In this document: in pieces, positions 25,901-35,511 of the stretch
Numbering within the stretch: the stretch's first letter is position 1
How the letters are laid out: every line of letters starts with the position of its first letter
NCBI GenBank assembly: GCA_018818125.1
Contig: JAHISQ010000114.1
Span: 1-64,000 of the forward strand
Length of the DNA: 64,000 bases
Direction: 5' to 3'
Source of the DNA: Candidatus Rifleibacteriota bacterium
GTDB taxonomy: Bacteria > Muiribacteriota > Ozemobacteria > Ozemobacterales > Ozemobacteraceae
The notes under the pieces: model-generated
The model's input: the letters and a program-made list of their open reading frames with translations, nothing else
What the model was told of the DNA's origin: nothing
The model's database searches: none
Made by a program: the position numbers and the translations under genes

Positions 25901-28840
25901 GTGGTAGGAGCCGGCGAAGCCCAGTCACCCTACAGAACGTTTATACCCGGTGTTGCCCTGTTGGTTGCCGTAGTATGTGGAATTATCTTTGCGGCCCACT
26001 TTCGGCAGAACTCTGTTCTGATGAGAGAAAAGAGTAACGCTGCCTCTGAGAATCAGCGCACGCTGGAGCAATTGAGATCTGATAATGCTGAGCTCGTCGG
26101 GTTTGAAGCAAACTGTCGTCATCTGCTGGCAGAGCTCGAAAGCCAGATGACAGCAAACCCTGATTTTACAAAGGAACAGGTTAACAATTTTCTCAAACCG
26201 AAGGTTGGCACTATAATCGGCAATGACATTGTTGCCTCACGCATGGCTGTTTACTACATTGAACCGACGCAAGATACAGCTACCCACAGCTATCAGGGAC
26301 ATCCAGTTTTCGTTGAGGGCTGGAACAGAGAGCAGTCAGCGCTACTGCTTGATCAGGCAACAACGAGTCGCCAGCTTTTCGATTCTTTTTTTGAGCTGCA
26401 AATGGTTAAAGACTTACTTGAAGAACAAAAGCCCTATTTTAGAGATGTCTTTGGCGACCAGATAACAGGCGCTGTCTTGCACCGTGAAATTCTTAGCAAA
26501 GCAGTAGAATTTTCCCGCAACGGCACCAAAGAATTCTTTTTCTGGGATTACATTGTCGCCGGTGGTGATTCAGACCGAAACAGCGCTTTTTCCAGATGCA
26601 AAGATGCCAGGATTGTCGGTTACTTTCTGGCGGCAGCTCCGGCAGATAAGCTCAAACATTCTGCCACACACCTGGTTAACAGCTATAAAAGTGAAAGGCA
26701 GCAACTGGCTTTGGTAAGCGAGACAGGATCTGCCACATATTCAGCCGGCTTCCCGAGCGGGTTGAGACAACAGATCAAATATTCAGAACCACTGCCTTTC
26801 TGCGCCAATGCGGTTATAAATGATATTCACCTTCAACTGGGCACCGAACCATACCGCCTCGTGGTATGTAATGCAGTCGACAGCAAAAGCGCATTTGCCA
26901 ACGCTCCTCTTTTGCTGACCGCCTTTATTCTTTCAGGCATACTGCTTATTTTCTGGTGGAAAACCTCGCTGGGCGAAACTTTTGTTAACCGCTCTCTCGC
27001 CGCCAAATTATGGCTAACCCTTCTTCTCGCATCAATAGTACCGATTATAACAGTGTTTTTTGTCTTCGGACTATTTACTGACGAAGACTACAGTGTTGGT
27101 ATAGCCAAGGAAAAGACAGAATTACACCGATTTATCGACCTTTTCGAACTGCGCGAGTCTTTCGCCGACCCACTTGCCTGGAAAATGGTGCGCAACTGGT
27201 CAAAACAGCCATATACTCAGGATTTAGCGAATCAGCTGAATAGTGAGAGCAGAAAGAACGGTCAGATATCCAGTGCCAGCATAGCACTGATATCTGACAT
27301 GTTTAAATCGTGGTTCACAGAATATGAAACACTCGACCAGAAAATCATCAATTTTTCCCCTAAAGACATTGTTATAGCAGGTGATGGCTGGTCTTTTGCC
27401 AGTTCAGGCAAAGACAGTATGAAGCCAAGTGAGTTTGGAGTAATGCTGCAAGGTGTCGCCAACAACATGGCCAACAACCGTATCAGTCAGAAAATCAAGA
27501 CCGGCCTTGACAGTAATGCTGTACAGAGCGAAATAATCGTCGAGACTGGTCTACAAACGGTAAGATCGCTTTTCGGCGACGATGTTTTTGTGAGAATGGC
27601 TCACAGCGTCGAAGTTCCTGTATTGATGAATGTTATAAACGGCACAGCTGGTCTAATAACCCACATGATACCGAATATCAAAAGCCCGAACTACCTGATA
27701 CTGTGGATGATGGTTTTTGATTACGAAGACTATCTGGCTCGGCTCGCAATCAGCGATGTTGGCAGATACAGCATATTCACAGCCTTAAGCCATCGTCATG
27801 GCAATATGCTCAGCCCTTACATGGCGGGCAATCGGCACGAGCTCGGCCTTCTAGGCGCCTGGATAACTTCGGCCAATTTGCCGTTATCAAAGCGAATAGA
27901 ACTGGCCGGTGAACACTTTCTGGTAGAAGGGCGACCGGGCGTGGCCCAGCTGGCATCATTTTTGATTGCCACCGCACCAGAGGCTCCGATTAAAGCCGAC
28001 ATTGCCAGAAAAAAGCTGTATTTTGCGCTTGCACTGTTGTTTTCGCTTCTGCTGATACTTGTGATAGCCAGGAATGCGGCCGCAGATGTCCTGAACCCGA
28101 TTGAAAGCCTGATCAACGGCATGAAGTTTGCATCGTGCGAAAACTATAATTACCGTATCAACATGACAAGAGGAGACGAGCTTGGCGATCTGTGTAACTC
28201 TTTCGACTCAATGATGCGAGGACTTGAAGAGAAGAATCTTATGGGACACATGCTTTCGAAAAGCGCGTTAAGTTATTCAAATAAGAACCAGACCGAAAGC
28301 AGCACCGGCGAATTCGTATTTCTTTACATCGGTATTCCATCATTTAGCTCATGGATTGCAGGGTCACCGGTTGAACAAATGTTTATCGATCTCAAGGAAC
28401 AGATCACACAAATATCTGGCATAGTCATGACTGAAGGCGGCGACATAGATAAAATCATCGGCGACAAGGTGCTGGCTGTGTTCGCAGTGGATGGCAATTT
28501 GCCCGAAGCGGTTTCTTCAGCCTGCCATGCGGCCATAAAGATCATTGCTGCCGAGAGCAAAGCCAATTTGCCATTTCCGGTTGCAATTGGCATAAATTCC
28601 GGCAAAGTAATTACCGGCTTGCTTGGAGTCGGCGAAAAACGTGATTTCACGGTAATCGGTGATGCAGTAAACGTTGCTGCGCGAATAGAAAGCCTTGCAG
28701 AGATTCTCAGATATCAGCGCTGCCTTATCTCGCCCAATGTCTTTGCTGCCCTGAAACCAGACCTCTCTGCCCGGGAATATGGAGAAGTTGAATTGAAGGG
28801 CAAAGCATTGCCGCTAAAAGTTTATCAGCTTTCAATCTGA
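22883..28840 (+). CDS. Double-module transmembrane class III adenylyl cyclase, copy 1
   Basis: A 1985-residue protein built of two similar halves. Half 1: TM about 17-38, extracytoplasmic region, TMs 331-355 and 367-391, second sensor region, TM 689-717, HAMP, cyclase 795-950. Half 2: TM 1019-1038, sensor region, TMs 1340-1358 and 1371-1397, sensor region, TM 1711-1730, HAMP, cyclase 1810-1985. Cyclase 1 has metal aspartates Asp803 (VSDIRNF) and Asp847 (FIGDAIEAVF), but Lys926 replaces the transition-state Asn (Arg930 kept). Cyclase 2 has Gly1817 in place of the first metal Asp but keeps Lys1857, Thr1923, Asn1930 and Arg1934. Lys/Thr is the adenine-specific pair of class IIIb enzymes. One composite, cAMP-forming site per chain is predicted. 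The periplasmic folds are unrecognised. Confidence 0.88.
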   Translation: MSQPKNNGTERRQTAYLPVILWILPLLAINIGLAFFSQIDIYWQKHEQEIEARQEVEALAAGANFSYQYAKQAGEFMAAFKSGVEAEFTGAKIIDYLKNRADLVFRKPFPDYELFTFKLPANGTAGNILYMKSSTPPSRRALARTFEHLIKINKGGDSAEAANRPNERLLCSLIGQESKSEVTARSQKGKASFILYKSLPARFLWNYFETGNGDKYGFYLISHHSEGHDNAGRLLALRDLRSHCNGYGAFVPVFSGFGGTVYQSPLHKSNTFRRWAKEEVVSADKNLKKWLESGGPDVATLGQYLAFSHIGKSQTHLAVYLTPQITTPDRPTWLFLLNLGGISLIILMILRGLLLSQWPEFNLRLRFILTYLLSATLPLSLLIISAYGYVTQYRRATYFETFNSLQLSIKQFDTRKAQVEDEYRAAFNSVFRDEEVGRLLATHGSESTAARDRILEHFESSTQKLPLLCFAIIDENGHGVRYYGGHTESEADPTIDTFEYPIVLMLRNKIKKYYPDVEFEKLKVTSIQQTSLEAYASLTSDDLVSELDKRRSFPIKRQIGARTATQMHDLISIDGREKFALFVVWDDQALDKVIFKNSLSQIALNSPDHNFIAFRAAPQGLEFLIDPDRHINGNFVSKAKELANLALFRGSYATKQYENLSLVAMPAKRYDQIIIVGGIQHFDLNQAIEYRLLIFLAILAFSLVVVILSSYFAAKLILDPIETLKKALDRVASGQLTTEIVSHSEDELGTLCREFSTMTIGLRERKRLGTLLSDQAMDAIAKTSTGQRQLNNESFAGVALVSDIRNFTGLCEKHEPGKVTELLNEHFAGMASIISSHGGRIYKFIGDAIEAVFPENPDLPDDAAARAFNAASLMLIKAKQINQMRLRRKQFDYRIGIGLAYGNMHSGSIGSIDTRLDYAIIGEPLKLAARLEALSVQNQAFPMVIDEHLCNALSGRGMVFTEIGNTEGKPGFSLNELGSEYKALTSIELKGTSSNGENLEDGVKKFVVGAGEAQSPYRTFIPGVALLVAVVCGIIFAAHFRQNSVLMREKSNAASENQRTLEQLRSDNAELVGFEANCRHLLAELESQMTANPDFTKEQVNNFLKPKVGTIIGNDIVASRMAVYYIEPTQDTATHSYQGHPVFVEGWNREQSALLLDQATTSRQLFDSFFELQMVKDLLEEQKPYFRDVFGDQITGAVLHREILSKAVEFSRNGTKEFFFWDYIVAGGDSDRNSAFSRCKDARIVGYFLAAAPADKLKHSATHLVNSYKSERQQLALVSETGSATYSAGFPSGLRQQIKYSEPLPFCANAVINDIHLQLGTEPYRLVVCNAVDSKSAFANAPLLLTAFILSGILLIFWWKTSLGETFVNRSLAAKLWLTLLLASIVPIITVFFVFGLFTDEDYSVGIAKEKTELHRFIDLFELRESFADPLAWKMVRNWSKQPYTQDLANQLNSESRKNGQISSASIALISDMFKSWFTEYETLDQKIINFSPKDIVIAGDGWSFASSGKDSMKPSEFGVMLQGVANNMANNRISQKIKTGLDSNAVQSEIIVETGLQTVRSLFGDDVFVRMAHSVEVPVLMNVINGTAGLITHMIPNIKSPNYLILWMMVFDYEDYLARLAISDVGRYSIFTALSHRHGNMLSPYMAGNRHELGLLGAWITSANLPLSKRIELAGEHFLVEGRPGVAQLASFLIATAPEAPIKADIARKKLYFALALLFSLLLILVIARNAAADVLNPIESLINGMKFASCENYNYRINMTRGDELGDLCNSFDSMMRGLEEKNLMGHMLSKSALSYSNKNQTESSTGEFVFLYIGIPSFSSWIAGSPVEQMFIDLKEQITQISGIVMTEGGDIDKIIGDKVLAVFAVDGNLPEAVSSACHAAIKIIAAESKANLPFPVAIGINSGKVITGLLGVGEKRDFTVIGDAVNVAARIESLAEILRYQRCLISPNVFAALKPDLSAREYGEVELKGKALPLKVYQLSI

Positions 28841-28892
28841 GACTGTGTTATTTTTAGCCTGACACAGGCTATATGAATGCAAGCTGAGACGA

Positions 28893-31800
28893 ATGTCAGA
28901 AAGAATTCGCAATCTTATTCTGGTTTTGCTGCTGCTGATTCCGATAATATCAGCAAATTTTGGCTACCAGGAAGTCACAGCAATATTTACCTGGTGGGAA
29001 AATCTGGATCAGGAAAGATTTGCGAATCAAAAACTTGGTGAGATCTCAGTTCAAACCGATATAGCACAGCACATATCGGCATACAGCGCCTCTTTCAAAG
29101 AAAAACTCGCGAGTCTGCTGGATCAATACTCACATAAAAACCCAGACAGTCTGCCCATATCAAGTGTCTCGGCAGCTAATTTTAAGTCGCCATTTCCGAA
29201 GTATGAGCTGTTGGTATTCGCGAGACCAGCGGCAAAACAGCCCGCGAGCCTGATTTTCACCAATGAGAATTTGTCTGGCAGGCGATCAATCGAAATGATG
29301 TTCAATTATCTGATTGCCGAGCATCTCAAGGAACCCCTGAAAGACCATGAATCAAAAAGAAACGAGAAAATGCTTCACCAGACATTTGGTTCCAACTGCA
29401 TTGGCAGTGTCATTGCGAATAGCCAGAGAAGCGTTGCAACGCCGATAATCTATAAAAACACCCCATCTTTTTTAGTATGGGATTATGCTGCAGACGAAAA
29501 CGGAAAAGCGTTGGGCTATTTTCTGATTATTCGCCGAAATCAAGATCTGCAGAAATGTGCTTTAAAATTATGCGCCGACAAAACCGGTATTGGGGAGCAT
29601 TATGCAGGTGGCTTCATCTCAATCTTTTCAGAATCTGACGATCATCTTTTTCCTGAACAGCTTAGTGGGGCAAAGTTTTTTCAGGACTGGCGACAAAGCA
29701 TTGGAACAGCCGATAAAAACCTGCAACAGTGGGAGAAAGATGGTTTCCCATGGGCATTGCCGCTCGGTCATCATCGACTTTACACCCGAATGCTGGCTCA
29801 TGAAGAACATCTGGCCTTTCTCGTTTTACCTGACCTCACGCACACCACTTTGCCATACTGGCTGAAGACGGCAAATTTTCTTGCAACTGTTCTCATTCTT
29901 CTTCTGCTGCTACGGGGGCTTCTATTTAATATCTGGCCTTTTGCTACTATTAACAGCCGCTTCATGGCTGCCTTCCTGCTGGCAACAACGCTTCCGGTAG
30001 CGCTCTATATAACATCTGCAACAGCCTACATATTTGAGCGCGGCAATGCAGATGAAAATCAGATCGAAGAGTCTCTGACCACATGCCTGATCGATTTTGA
30101 CGCTGGCAAAGAATATTTGGAAAACGCTTATACAGACCTTTTTTCGCAGTATATGAGTGATCAGAAAATCAAAAATCTACTCGAAACAAGAGGGCTTGAA
30201 GCAGCAGACGCCGTATTTTGTAGAATTAATGAGTTAGCTGCGGCCTGCCCGGAAAGAGTTCCGATTTCCGGCATAGCACTGTATGATCTGGCTGGTGAAG
30301 CCAGATTTCATGCGCAAGGCAATATACTTAAAGACGACTTTGTTAAACTGGCTGGCTTCTACGGAACGCCATTCACCACTAATCTGCGCAAATTTGTCAA
30401 GCAGCAGGAACCAGACCTTGTGCTGCCTGAGCAGAAAGAAGAAGTTGGTGCACAAGCGGCCATGCAATCTTTCAAACGTAGCGAAAATGGCCTTGAATAC
30501 GAAATTGAACGATTCCGTTACCGCGTGACAAAAACCAGCGTGGGGCGTGATCAACTTGAATACATCTACGATTATATAACCATTAACGGCAAAAACCGTT
30601 TCACCCTGATGATTGCCTGGCTCAACTCAGACATTAACCAGATCGTCCTTAGACAGAACGCTATAAAGCTGGGCCTAAGCAGCCCACACATCCAAATCGC
30701 CGGATTCAAACAATCGGCGGGCGGGCTAGAATCGATTCTGAATGCAGACAGAAGCATTTCGCAACAACAGCACAAACAGTATGCTCAGATAGCAAAATCC
30801 GCATTCAGCCTAAAATCCGGCATGGTTAAATCACTGCTGAAAAACCGTTCTGTAGTTGCCTATGCTTCGCACAATTTTAAAAACACCATACTGATAGCCT
30901 CAACAGATCATACGCAAAAAAACCATGCACATACGCTACGCCTCCTTGCATTTGCCAGTCTTGGTCTTTTCGGCATGAGCATACTTGTTTTGAGTGGCCT
31001 TATCACTTACATAAGAGTTGTCAGACCGCTTGAAATAGTCAAATCATCACTTGACCAGATTGATCAGGGGTATTTTCCACAAATCTCCGAGAGTCCGCGA
31101 AAAGACGAGATTGGTCTGCTCAACAACGAGTTTGCCATGATGGTCAAAGGTCTGGAAGAGCGCCAGAGACTTGCGTCGATGCTTTCCGAACAAGCGCTTT
31201 CAGCTATTTCCAACAGTTCAGACGGAACCATGCTCAGATCAGAAAAGCTGCACGGCGTTGTATTGATCTCTGACATCCGCGATTTTACCCCCATGTGTGA
31301 AAAATATGAGCCAAAAAGCGTAACTCAGCTGCTCAACATACATTTTGCCGAAATGGCTGCTGTTATAACCAGTTTCGGAGGCAAAATCTACAAATTTATT
31401 GGCGATGCAATCGAGGCGGTTTTTATTGACGAGCCCGGAAGAAGCCAATCCGCAGCGCTGCGTGCCGCCCTTGCTGCGTCTGCCATGCTGCTGCGCCTGC
31501 AGCGGATCAACGATCAGCGCCAGGCCGACGGGCGATTTTCTTATCGAATCGGCATAGGCCTGGCCGACGGCGATCTTATTGCAGGCGAAGTCGGCAGTAA
31601 AGAAAGCCGACTCGATTACGCCATGTTTGGCAACGCTTTTAAAAACGCGGAAAAGCTGGAAGCACTGACCAAAAGGTTCCCAGATTATCCGCTGTTGGTT
31701 GACCAGAAGATTGCCGCTGCCACCGAGGGAAATCTTTTAAACTGGCAAGAAGAGACCATAGACGGAGAAGTGGTCTTTAGAACACAACTGCCTGGTGAAA

Positions 31801-34800
31801 GTCTTATCAAGCGCATCCACAGGGAAGAAACCTTATTATACACCGGGAAAAAAGATGAAGAGCACAAAGAAAATCTCATCGAAGAAACCTGGTTTGGACG
31901 CAATGCCGCGGCTTGCCGCAAGTTTGCCTTTGTTGCTGGATCAATCTGCATCCTGTTTCCTGCGCTGGCCATTTTGCTGACAATTCACACAAACAATCGC
32001 GCTGCAAGAGATAGCGCGGCTAAGGCCGTCATCAGCCGGTGTGAAAGCACCCGGGCAAAGCTGCAGGTTGCTGATCTTGAACCCGTTCTTCTTGAGCAAC
32101 TGCTTGACGATCTCTGCGAAGGTTCCAGCAAAACGATGACCTGGAACAGCAACGGCATAAGCGCAGAAGAGCTTAAAACAAATACTGACAGGATAAAAAA
32201 ACAGCTCAATGAAGCTGGTCTGGAGCAGACCGTTTATGCGGTAATGCATAAACCAGGCAACAACCTGGCAGCAAAACCCAACAATGACTGGCGACTGATC
32301 AGCTATCAGGGCAACCCGGATTTTGAAAAATATTACTCTGAGTTATTGCTCAAACTTACCGAATGCAATTTTACATGGGGATGGCCTTCGATAGCAGATG
32401 TTAAAGACAAGATGCCTCTAATTCTTGGCTCTAACATGAGTATCGGGCATATTCACCAGGATATGCATGCCCGGGTTGTACAGATTAAACGCGGCGGCGA
32501 TGATGAGTATTTTTACTGGCAACCCCTTTTTATTCGCAACCTGAAAAAATTGGCGCAATTTAAAAATCCGCCAAGACTTGATTTGCGCTATAAGGAATCA
32601 GAAGATTACATAGTAAATGTTGGCGCAATACTATGCATATTAGACAGAAAAACTGTGCAAGAAAACCACCTCGTAGCACTCAAGAACCTGTTAAAACAAG
32701 AACAGGTCAGCTACGCCATCGTTAGCGAAAACAACAAAAAAATTGCAGAGACTACTCCCTTCACTGATTTAAAGCCAGAGTTTAACGTCAGTTTGCCTAA
32801 AATAGAAAACTGGCATGTTATTTCTTTGCCGGTCGAGCTTGGGCAACAAAAATACCGGGTCTATCTTGGCAAGAAGCTTCCTTCATCACAGATTTCCTGG
32901 TCGCAGATGCTTGCCGGCATATTGATTCCAATACTGGCCCTAGTAGTAATCAAAGCCTGGAAAAAAGCGATATACCTGGAACGCGGAATTGCCAGAAAAT
33001 TTTCCTGGCAACTTTGGCTTGGGCTTTTTGCAGCTGCTATAGTGCCACTCACCTCTGTTTACACAGTAAATGAATGGTTTGCTATCGGTCAGAGAGAGCT
33101 TCGCCCAGTTGAAGAACGCATGCGCATGCTCAACAACTCCGAAAGAGTTGAGCAACGGCAGTTTCTGCAGGAATGTATCAACTGGCACAACATCAACAGG
33201 CTGACCAACTCTGCCATGCTCAAAAATGCTGTTGTCAAAGCTGGCAACATGCAGAACGAACTGCAAAAGACTGAGTTTAACAATCGGCTGACGGAGATAT
33301 TGCAGCACTTTTACGACAGTGGCTATAGAATAAGATATAATGACTTTCTTGTCTTCAGCAAGCTTGGCTGGCAGCATACCTATATACCTCCAACCGCTGT
33401 CGAGAGCGAGGCGAGTGAATTCAGAAGATTTCTGAATTTCTTCATAAACAGCTTGTTCGCCGACCTCGGGATGGGAAATGAGCTTGCCACTGCCACAAAC
33501 AAGTCGATGGGAGCCGGAGTTAAAGCAGAGTTAACCACTCATGCGGGACTGGAAGTTTTTCGCAATCTTTTTGGCAGCGACGCTTACTTTGCGCTGGTAA
33601 ATGGTGTTGACCTGCCAATAAGAATTTTCATTGCGACCGGAATAGGTTATCTGAAGATATTACCCGCCCCAACTCTTACCAGTCCAGAGATAATGGTTTT
33701 CTGGCTGTTTTTTGACAATCTGAATTCGTCTATGCAAAGAATTCTTGGCAAAATTTCCAGCAAATATTCGCTCTTTACTGAATCAGCAGTTCGCTATGGC
33801 TCGCTTAAGATGCCGCATGTTGGCAGTGTCGATCCAGCATCTGTGTATTTTGCGCGCTGGTCGACGGCAGCTAAAATGCCATTAAGTGAACGTACAACCT
33901 ACGCCGGGCAGGAATGTCTGGTCGAAGTCAGATTGAGCCGGCAAAACGAAGTTATGACAATCATCGGATTCATACCAGAACAAGATTACCTCAATGAAAT
34001 AGAAAGCACCCAGCGCCAGTTTCTGGGCCTGCTCCTGCTCTCTATTGTGGCAATCATACTGCTGACGCTTTTTGTCTCTGCCGATATTACCGGCCCAATA
34101 ATTGCATTAACTCATGCGGTCAAAAAAATTGCAGCACAACAGCTTGACTACCGAATTCGAAGTAAAAGAAACGATGAACTCGGGCAAATGCAGAATACCT
34201 TCAATACCATCGCACGCGGTCTCCAGGAAAAAGAGCTGATGGGGCAAATGGTTTCTACCGCGGCAAAGCACATAGCCAGCAACGCAGAAAGCCTGCGGGA
34301 AGCCGAAGCAGGCACGCATCTAAATGTGAGCGTTCTTTACCTGGCGGTTCCGCATTTTTCGATTTTTATGCAGACAATGAATCATCAGGAATTGATCGCC
34401 GAAGTCAGAGAACACATTGACTTTCTGTGCCGCATAATCATCAACAACGGCGGCGAAGCCGACAAGATAATGGGCGAAAAAATCCTGGCCTGGTTTTACA
34501 GTCCCGATGGACCAGAAGCCAGCGCCATGATGGCTGCACAAGCTATACGTGCCTGCAGGAGTTCTGAACGCGCCGGCGAACTTAAATTTCCGATAACCGC
34601 CGGGGTTCACAACGGTGATATAATTGCCGGCCTGCTCGGGTTTGGCTCTCAACGAGACTTTACAATCATCGGCGACCCAGTAAACACTGCTGCACGCATC
34701 TGCAGCCGGGCAGCAGAACTCCCTGGCGAAAGATTTCTGGCCAGCGAAGCATTCTCAAACTTGCTGCCAAGCGGGTTTGCCCGTTACTATGACTTTGGTA

Positions 34801-34856
34801 ACGTCGAGCTGAAAGGCAAGTCAGAGACAATAAACCTCAAGCAGATAGTGTTCTAA
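28893..34856 (+). CDS. Double-module transmembrane class III adenylyl cyclase, copy 2
   Basis: This 1987-residue paralogue of the preceding protein has the same order of parts. Half 1: TM 7-23, TMs about 322-348 and 357-381, TM 683-711, HAMP, cyclase 786-950. Half 2: TM about 1007-1033, TMs 1336-1356 and 1369-1395, TM 1708-1735, HAMP, cyclase 1813-1987. Cyclase 1 keeps Asp794 and Asp838 (44 apart, as in copy 1) but has Lys917 and Lys921 for Asn and Arg. Cyclase 2 has Ala1818 and Glu1862 at the metal positions but keeps Thr1924, Asn1931 and Arg1935 and the base-binding Lys. The split is therefore even cleaner than in copy 1. The gene follows after 52 bp, probably in one operon. Divergent sensor regions suggest different signals. 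Confidence 0.88.
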   Translation: MSERIRNLILVLLLLIPIISANFGYQEVTAIFTWWENLDQERFANQKLGEISVQTDIAQHISAYSASFKEKLASLLDQYSHKNPDSLPISSVSAANFKSPFPKYELLVFARPAAKQPASLIFTNENLSGRRSIEMMFNYLIAEHLKEPLKDHESKRNEKMLHQTFGSNCIGSVIANSQRSVATPIIYKNTPSFLVWDYAADENGKALGYFLIIRRNQDLQKCALKLCADKTGIGEHYAGGFISIFSESDDHLFPEQLSGAKFFQDWRQSIGTADKNLQQWEKDGFPWALPLGHHRLYTRMLAHEEHLAFLVLPDLTHTTLPYWLKTANFLATVLILLLLLRGLLFNIWPFATINSRFMAAFLLATTLPVALYITSATAYIFERGNADENQIEESLTTCLIDFDAGKEYLENAYTDLFSQYMSDQKIKNLLETRGLEAADAVFCRINELAAACPERVPISGIALYDLAGEARFHAQGNILKDDFVKLAGFYGTPFTTNLRKFVKQQEPDLVLPEQKEEVGAQAAMQSFKRSENGLEYEIERFRYRVTKTSVGRDQLEYIYDYITINGKNRFTLMIAWLNSDINQIVLRQNAIKLGLSSPHIQIAGFKQSAGGLESILNADRSISQQQHKQYAQIAKSAFSLKSGMVKSLLKNRSVVAYASHNFKNTILIASTDHTQKNHAHTLRLLAFASLGLFGMSILVLSGLITYIRVVRPLEIVKSSLDQIDQGYFPQISESPRKDEIGLLNNEFAMMVKGLEERQRLASMLSEQALSAISNSSDGTMLRSEKLHGVVLISDIRDFTPMCEKYEPKSVTQLLNIHFAEMAAVITSFGGKIYKFIGDAIEAVFIDEPGRSQSAALRAALAASAMLLRLQRINDQRQADGRFSYRIGIGLADGDLIAGEVGSKESRLDYAMFGNAFKNAEKLEALTKRFPDYPLLVDQKIAAATEGNLLNWQEETIDGEVVFRTQLPGESLIKRIHREETLLYTGKKDEEHKENLIEETWFGRNAAACRKFAFVAGSICILFPALAILLTIHTNNRAARDSAAKAVISRCESTRAKLQVADLEPVLLEQLLDDLCEGSSKTMTWNSNGISAEELKTNTDRIKKQLNEAGLEQTVYAVMHKPGNNLAAKPNNDWRLISYQGNPDFEKYYSELLLKLTECNFTWGWPSIADVKDKMPLILGSNMSIGHIHQDMHARVVQIKRGGDDEYFYWQPLFIRNLKKLAQFKNPPRLDLRYKESEDYIVNVGAILCILDRKTVQENHLVALKNLLKQEQVSYAIVSENNKKIAETTPFTDLKPEFNVSLPKIENWHVISLPVELGQQKYRVYLGKKLPSSQISWSQMLAGILIPILALVVIKAWKKAIYLERGIARKFSWQLWLGLFAAAIVPLTSVYTVNEWFAIGQRELRPVEERMRMLNNSERVEQRQFLQECINWHNINRLTNSAMLKNAVVKAGNMQNELQKTEFNNRLTEILQHFYDSGYRIRYNDFLVFSKLGWQHTYIPPTAVESEASEFRRFLNFFINSLFADLGMGNELATATNKSMGAGVKAELTTHAGLEVFRNLFGSDAYFALVNGVDLPIRIFIATGIGYLKILPAPTLTSPEIMVFWLFFDNLNSSMQRILGKISSKYSLFTESAVRYGSLKMPHVGSVDPASVYFARWSTAAKMPLSERTTYAGQECLVEVRLSRQNEVMTIIGFIPEQDYLNEIESTQRQFLGLLLLSIVAIILLTLFVSADITGPIIALTHAVKKIAAQQLDYRIRSKRNDELGQMQNTFNTIARGLQEKELMGQMVSTAAKHIASNAESLREAEAGTHLNVSVLYLAVPHFSIFMQTMNHQELIAEVREHIDFLCRIIINNGGEADKIMGEKILAWFYSPDGPEASAMMAAQAIRACRSSERAGELKFPITAGVHNGDIIAGLLGFGSQRDFTIIGDPVNTAARICSRAAELPGERFLASEAFSNLLPSGFARYYDFGNVELKGKSETINLKQIVF

Positions 34857-34870
34857 CCGACAGAAAAGCT

Positions 34871-35440
34871 TCAGCGCTTCTGCGGAGTATGATCGTTAAG
34901 ATAGAGGTCGAATTCACCGTCGATTTTGGTCTCTTCGTCATTCAGACGCAACGAACCAAGAAACACCACACTGCCTGGGTTGGGCTGACTTCGATCTATG
35001 GCAATATGCCCGACAGGAACCGGCAAACTCTGTTTCTGCTCTTTTTTGTCTTTACTGGTCTCAAAGTCAGAAGAGCGAAACAGGTCGGCAGCCAGTTTAC
35101 CTTCTTCAAAAGACACGATCTTCAAGGCATACTCAAAACCGGCAAGCCACAGATTGCCATCTCTTTTATCAGGAGCCGCTCCGCCCTCTTTGTCAGTGCT
35201 GTTATCAGACTTTTTGTCTTTCTTTTCCTCAAACACAATAACCCTGATGGTTTTAAAATCCTTCCCTTTGAAGGCAAAACCCTCTGCAATCAGGCGCGGG
35301 GGCTCACGCCCGCTGTCGCTATCGCGCGCAACAGCACTACCACTGCCACCAGTGGCGCCAGCGGCGCAAGCAGATTCGGCGTAAGCCGCAGCAAACACAA
35401 ACACTGTCATCAGCAAGGCGAGAAATAGCACTTTTCGCAT
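34871..35440 (-). CDS. Secreted or periplasmic protein of unknown function
   Basis: The 189-residue protein has a signal peptide (about 1-25, LFLALLMTVFVFAAAYAESACA). A low-complexity Gly/Ser/Asp stretch and a charged Lys/Asp/Glu-rich insert (about 75-95) break a beta-rich domain; VPVGHIAIDRSQPNPGSVVF and KIDGEFDLYLND look like strands. No motif is recognised. ATG 35440 is preceded by GGAGGGA. It converges on the second cyclase gene with only 14 bp between stops and no clear terminator. Confidence 0.7.
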   Translation of the reverse strand: MRKVLFLALLMTVFVFAAAYAESACAAGATGGSGSAVARDSDSGREPPRLIAEGFAFKGKDFKTIRVIVFEEKKDKKSDNSTDKEGGAAPDKRDGNLWLAGFEYALKIVSFEEGKLAADLFRSSDFETSKDKKEQKQSLPVPVGHIAIDRSQPNPGSVVFLGSLRLNDEETKIDGEFDLYLNDHTPQKR

Positions 35441-35511
35441 ATAATTGTTCCCTCCGTCTGGATAATCTACTATAATTTTACCAGACTTTTCACGAGTGTG
35501 GAGTTAAAACC

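Noticed and set aside
22883..34856. Guanylyl rather than adenylyl specificity for the double cyclases
   Set aside because: The base-contact residues in the second domains are Lys and Thr, as in class IIIb adenylyl cyclases, not the Glu/Cys-type pair of guanylyl cyclases.
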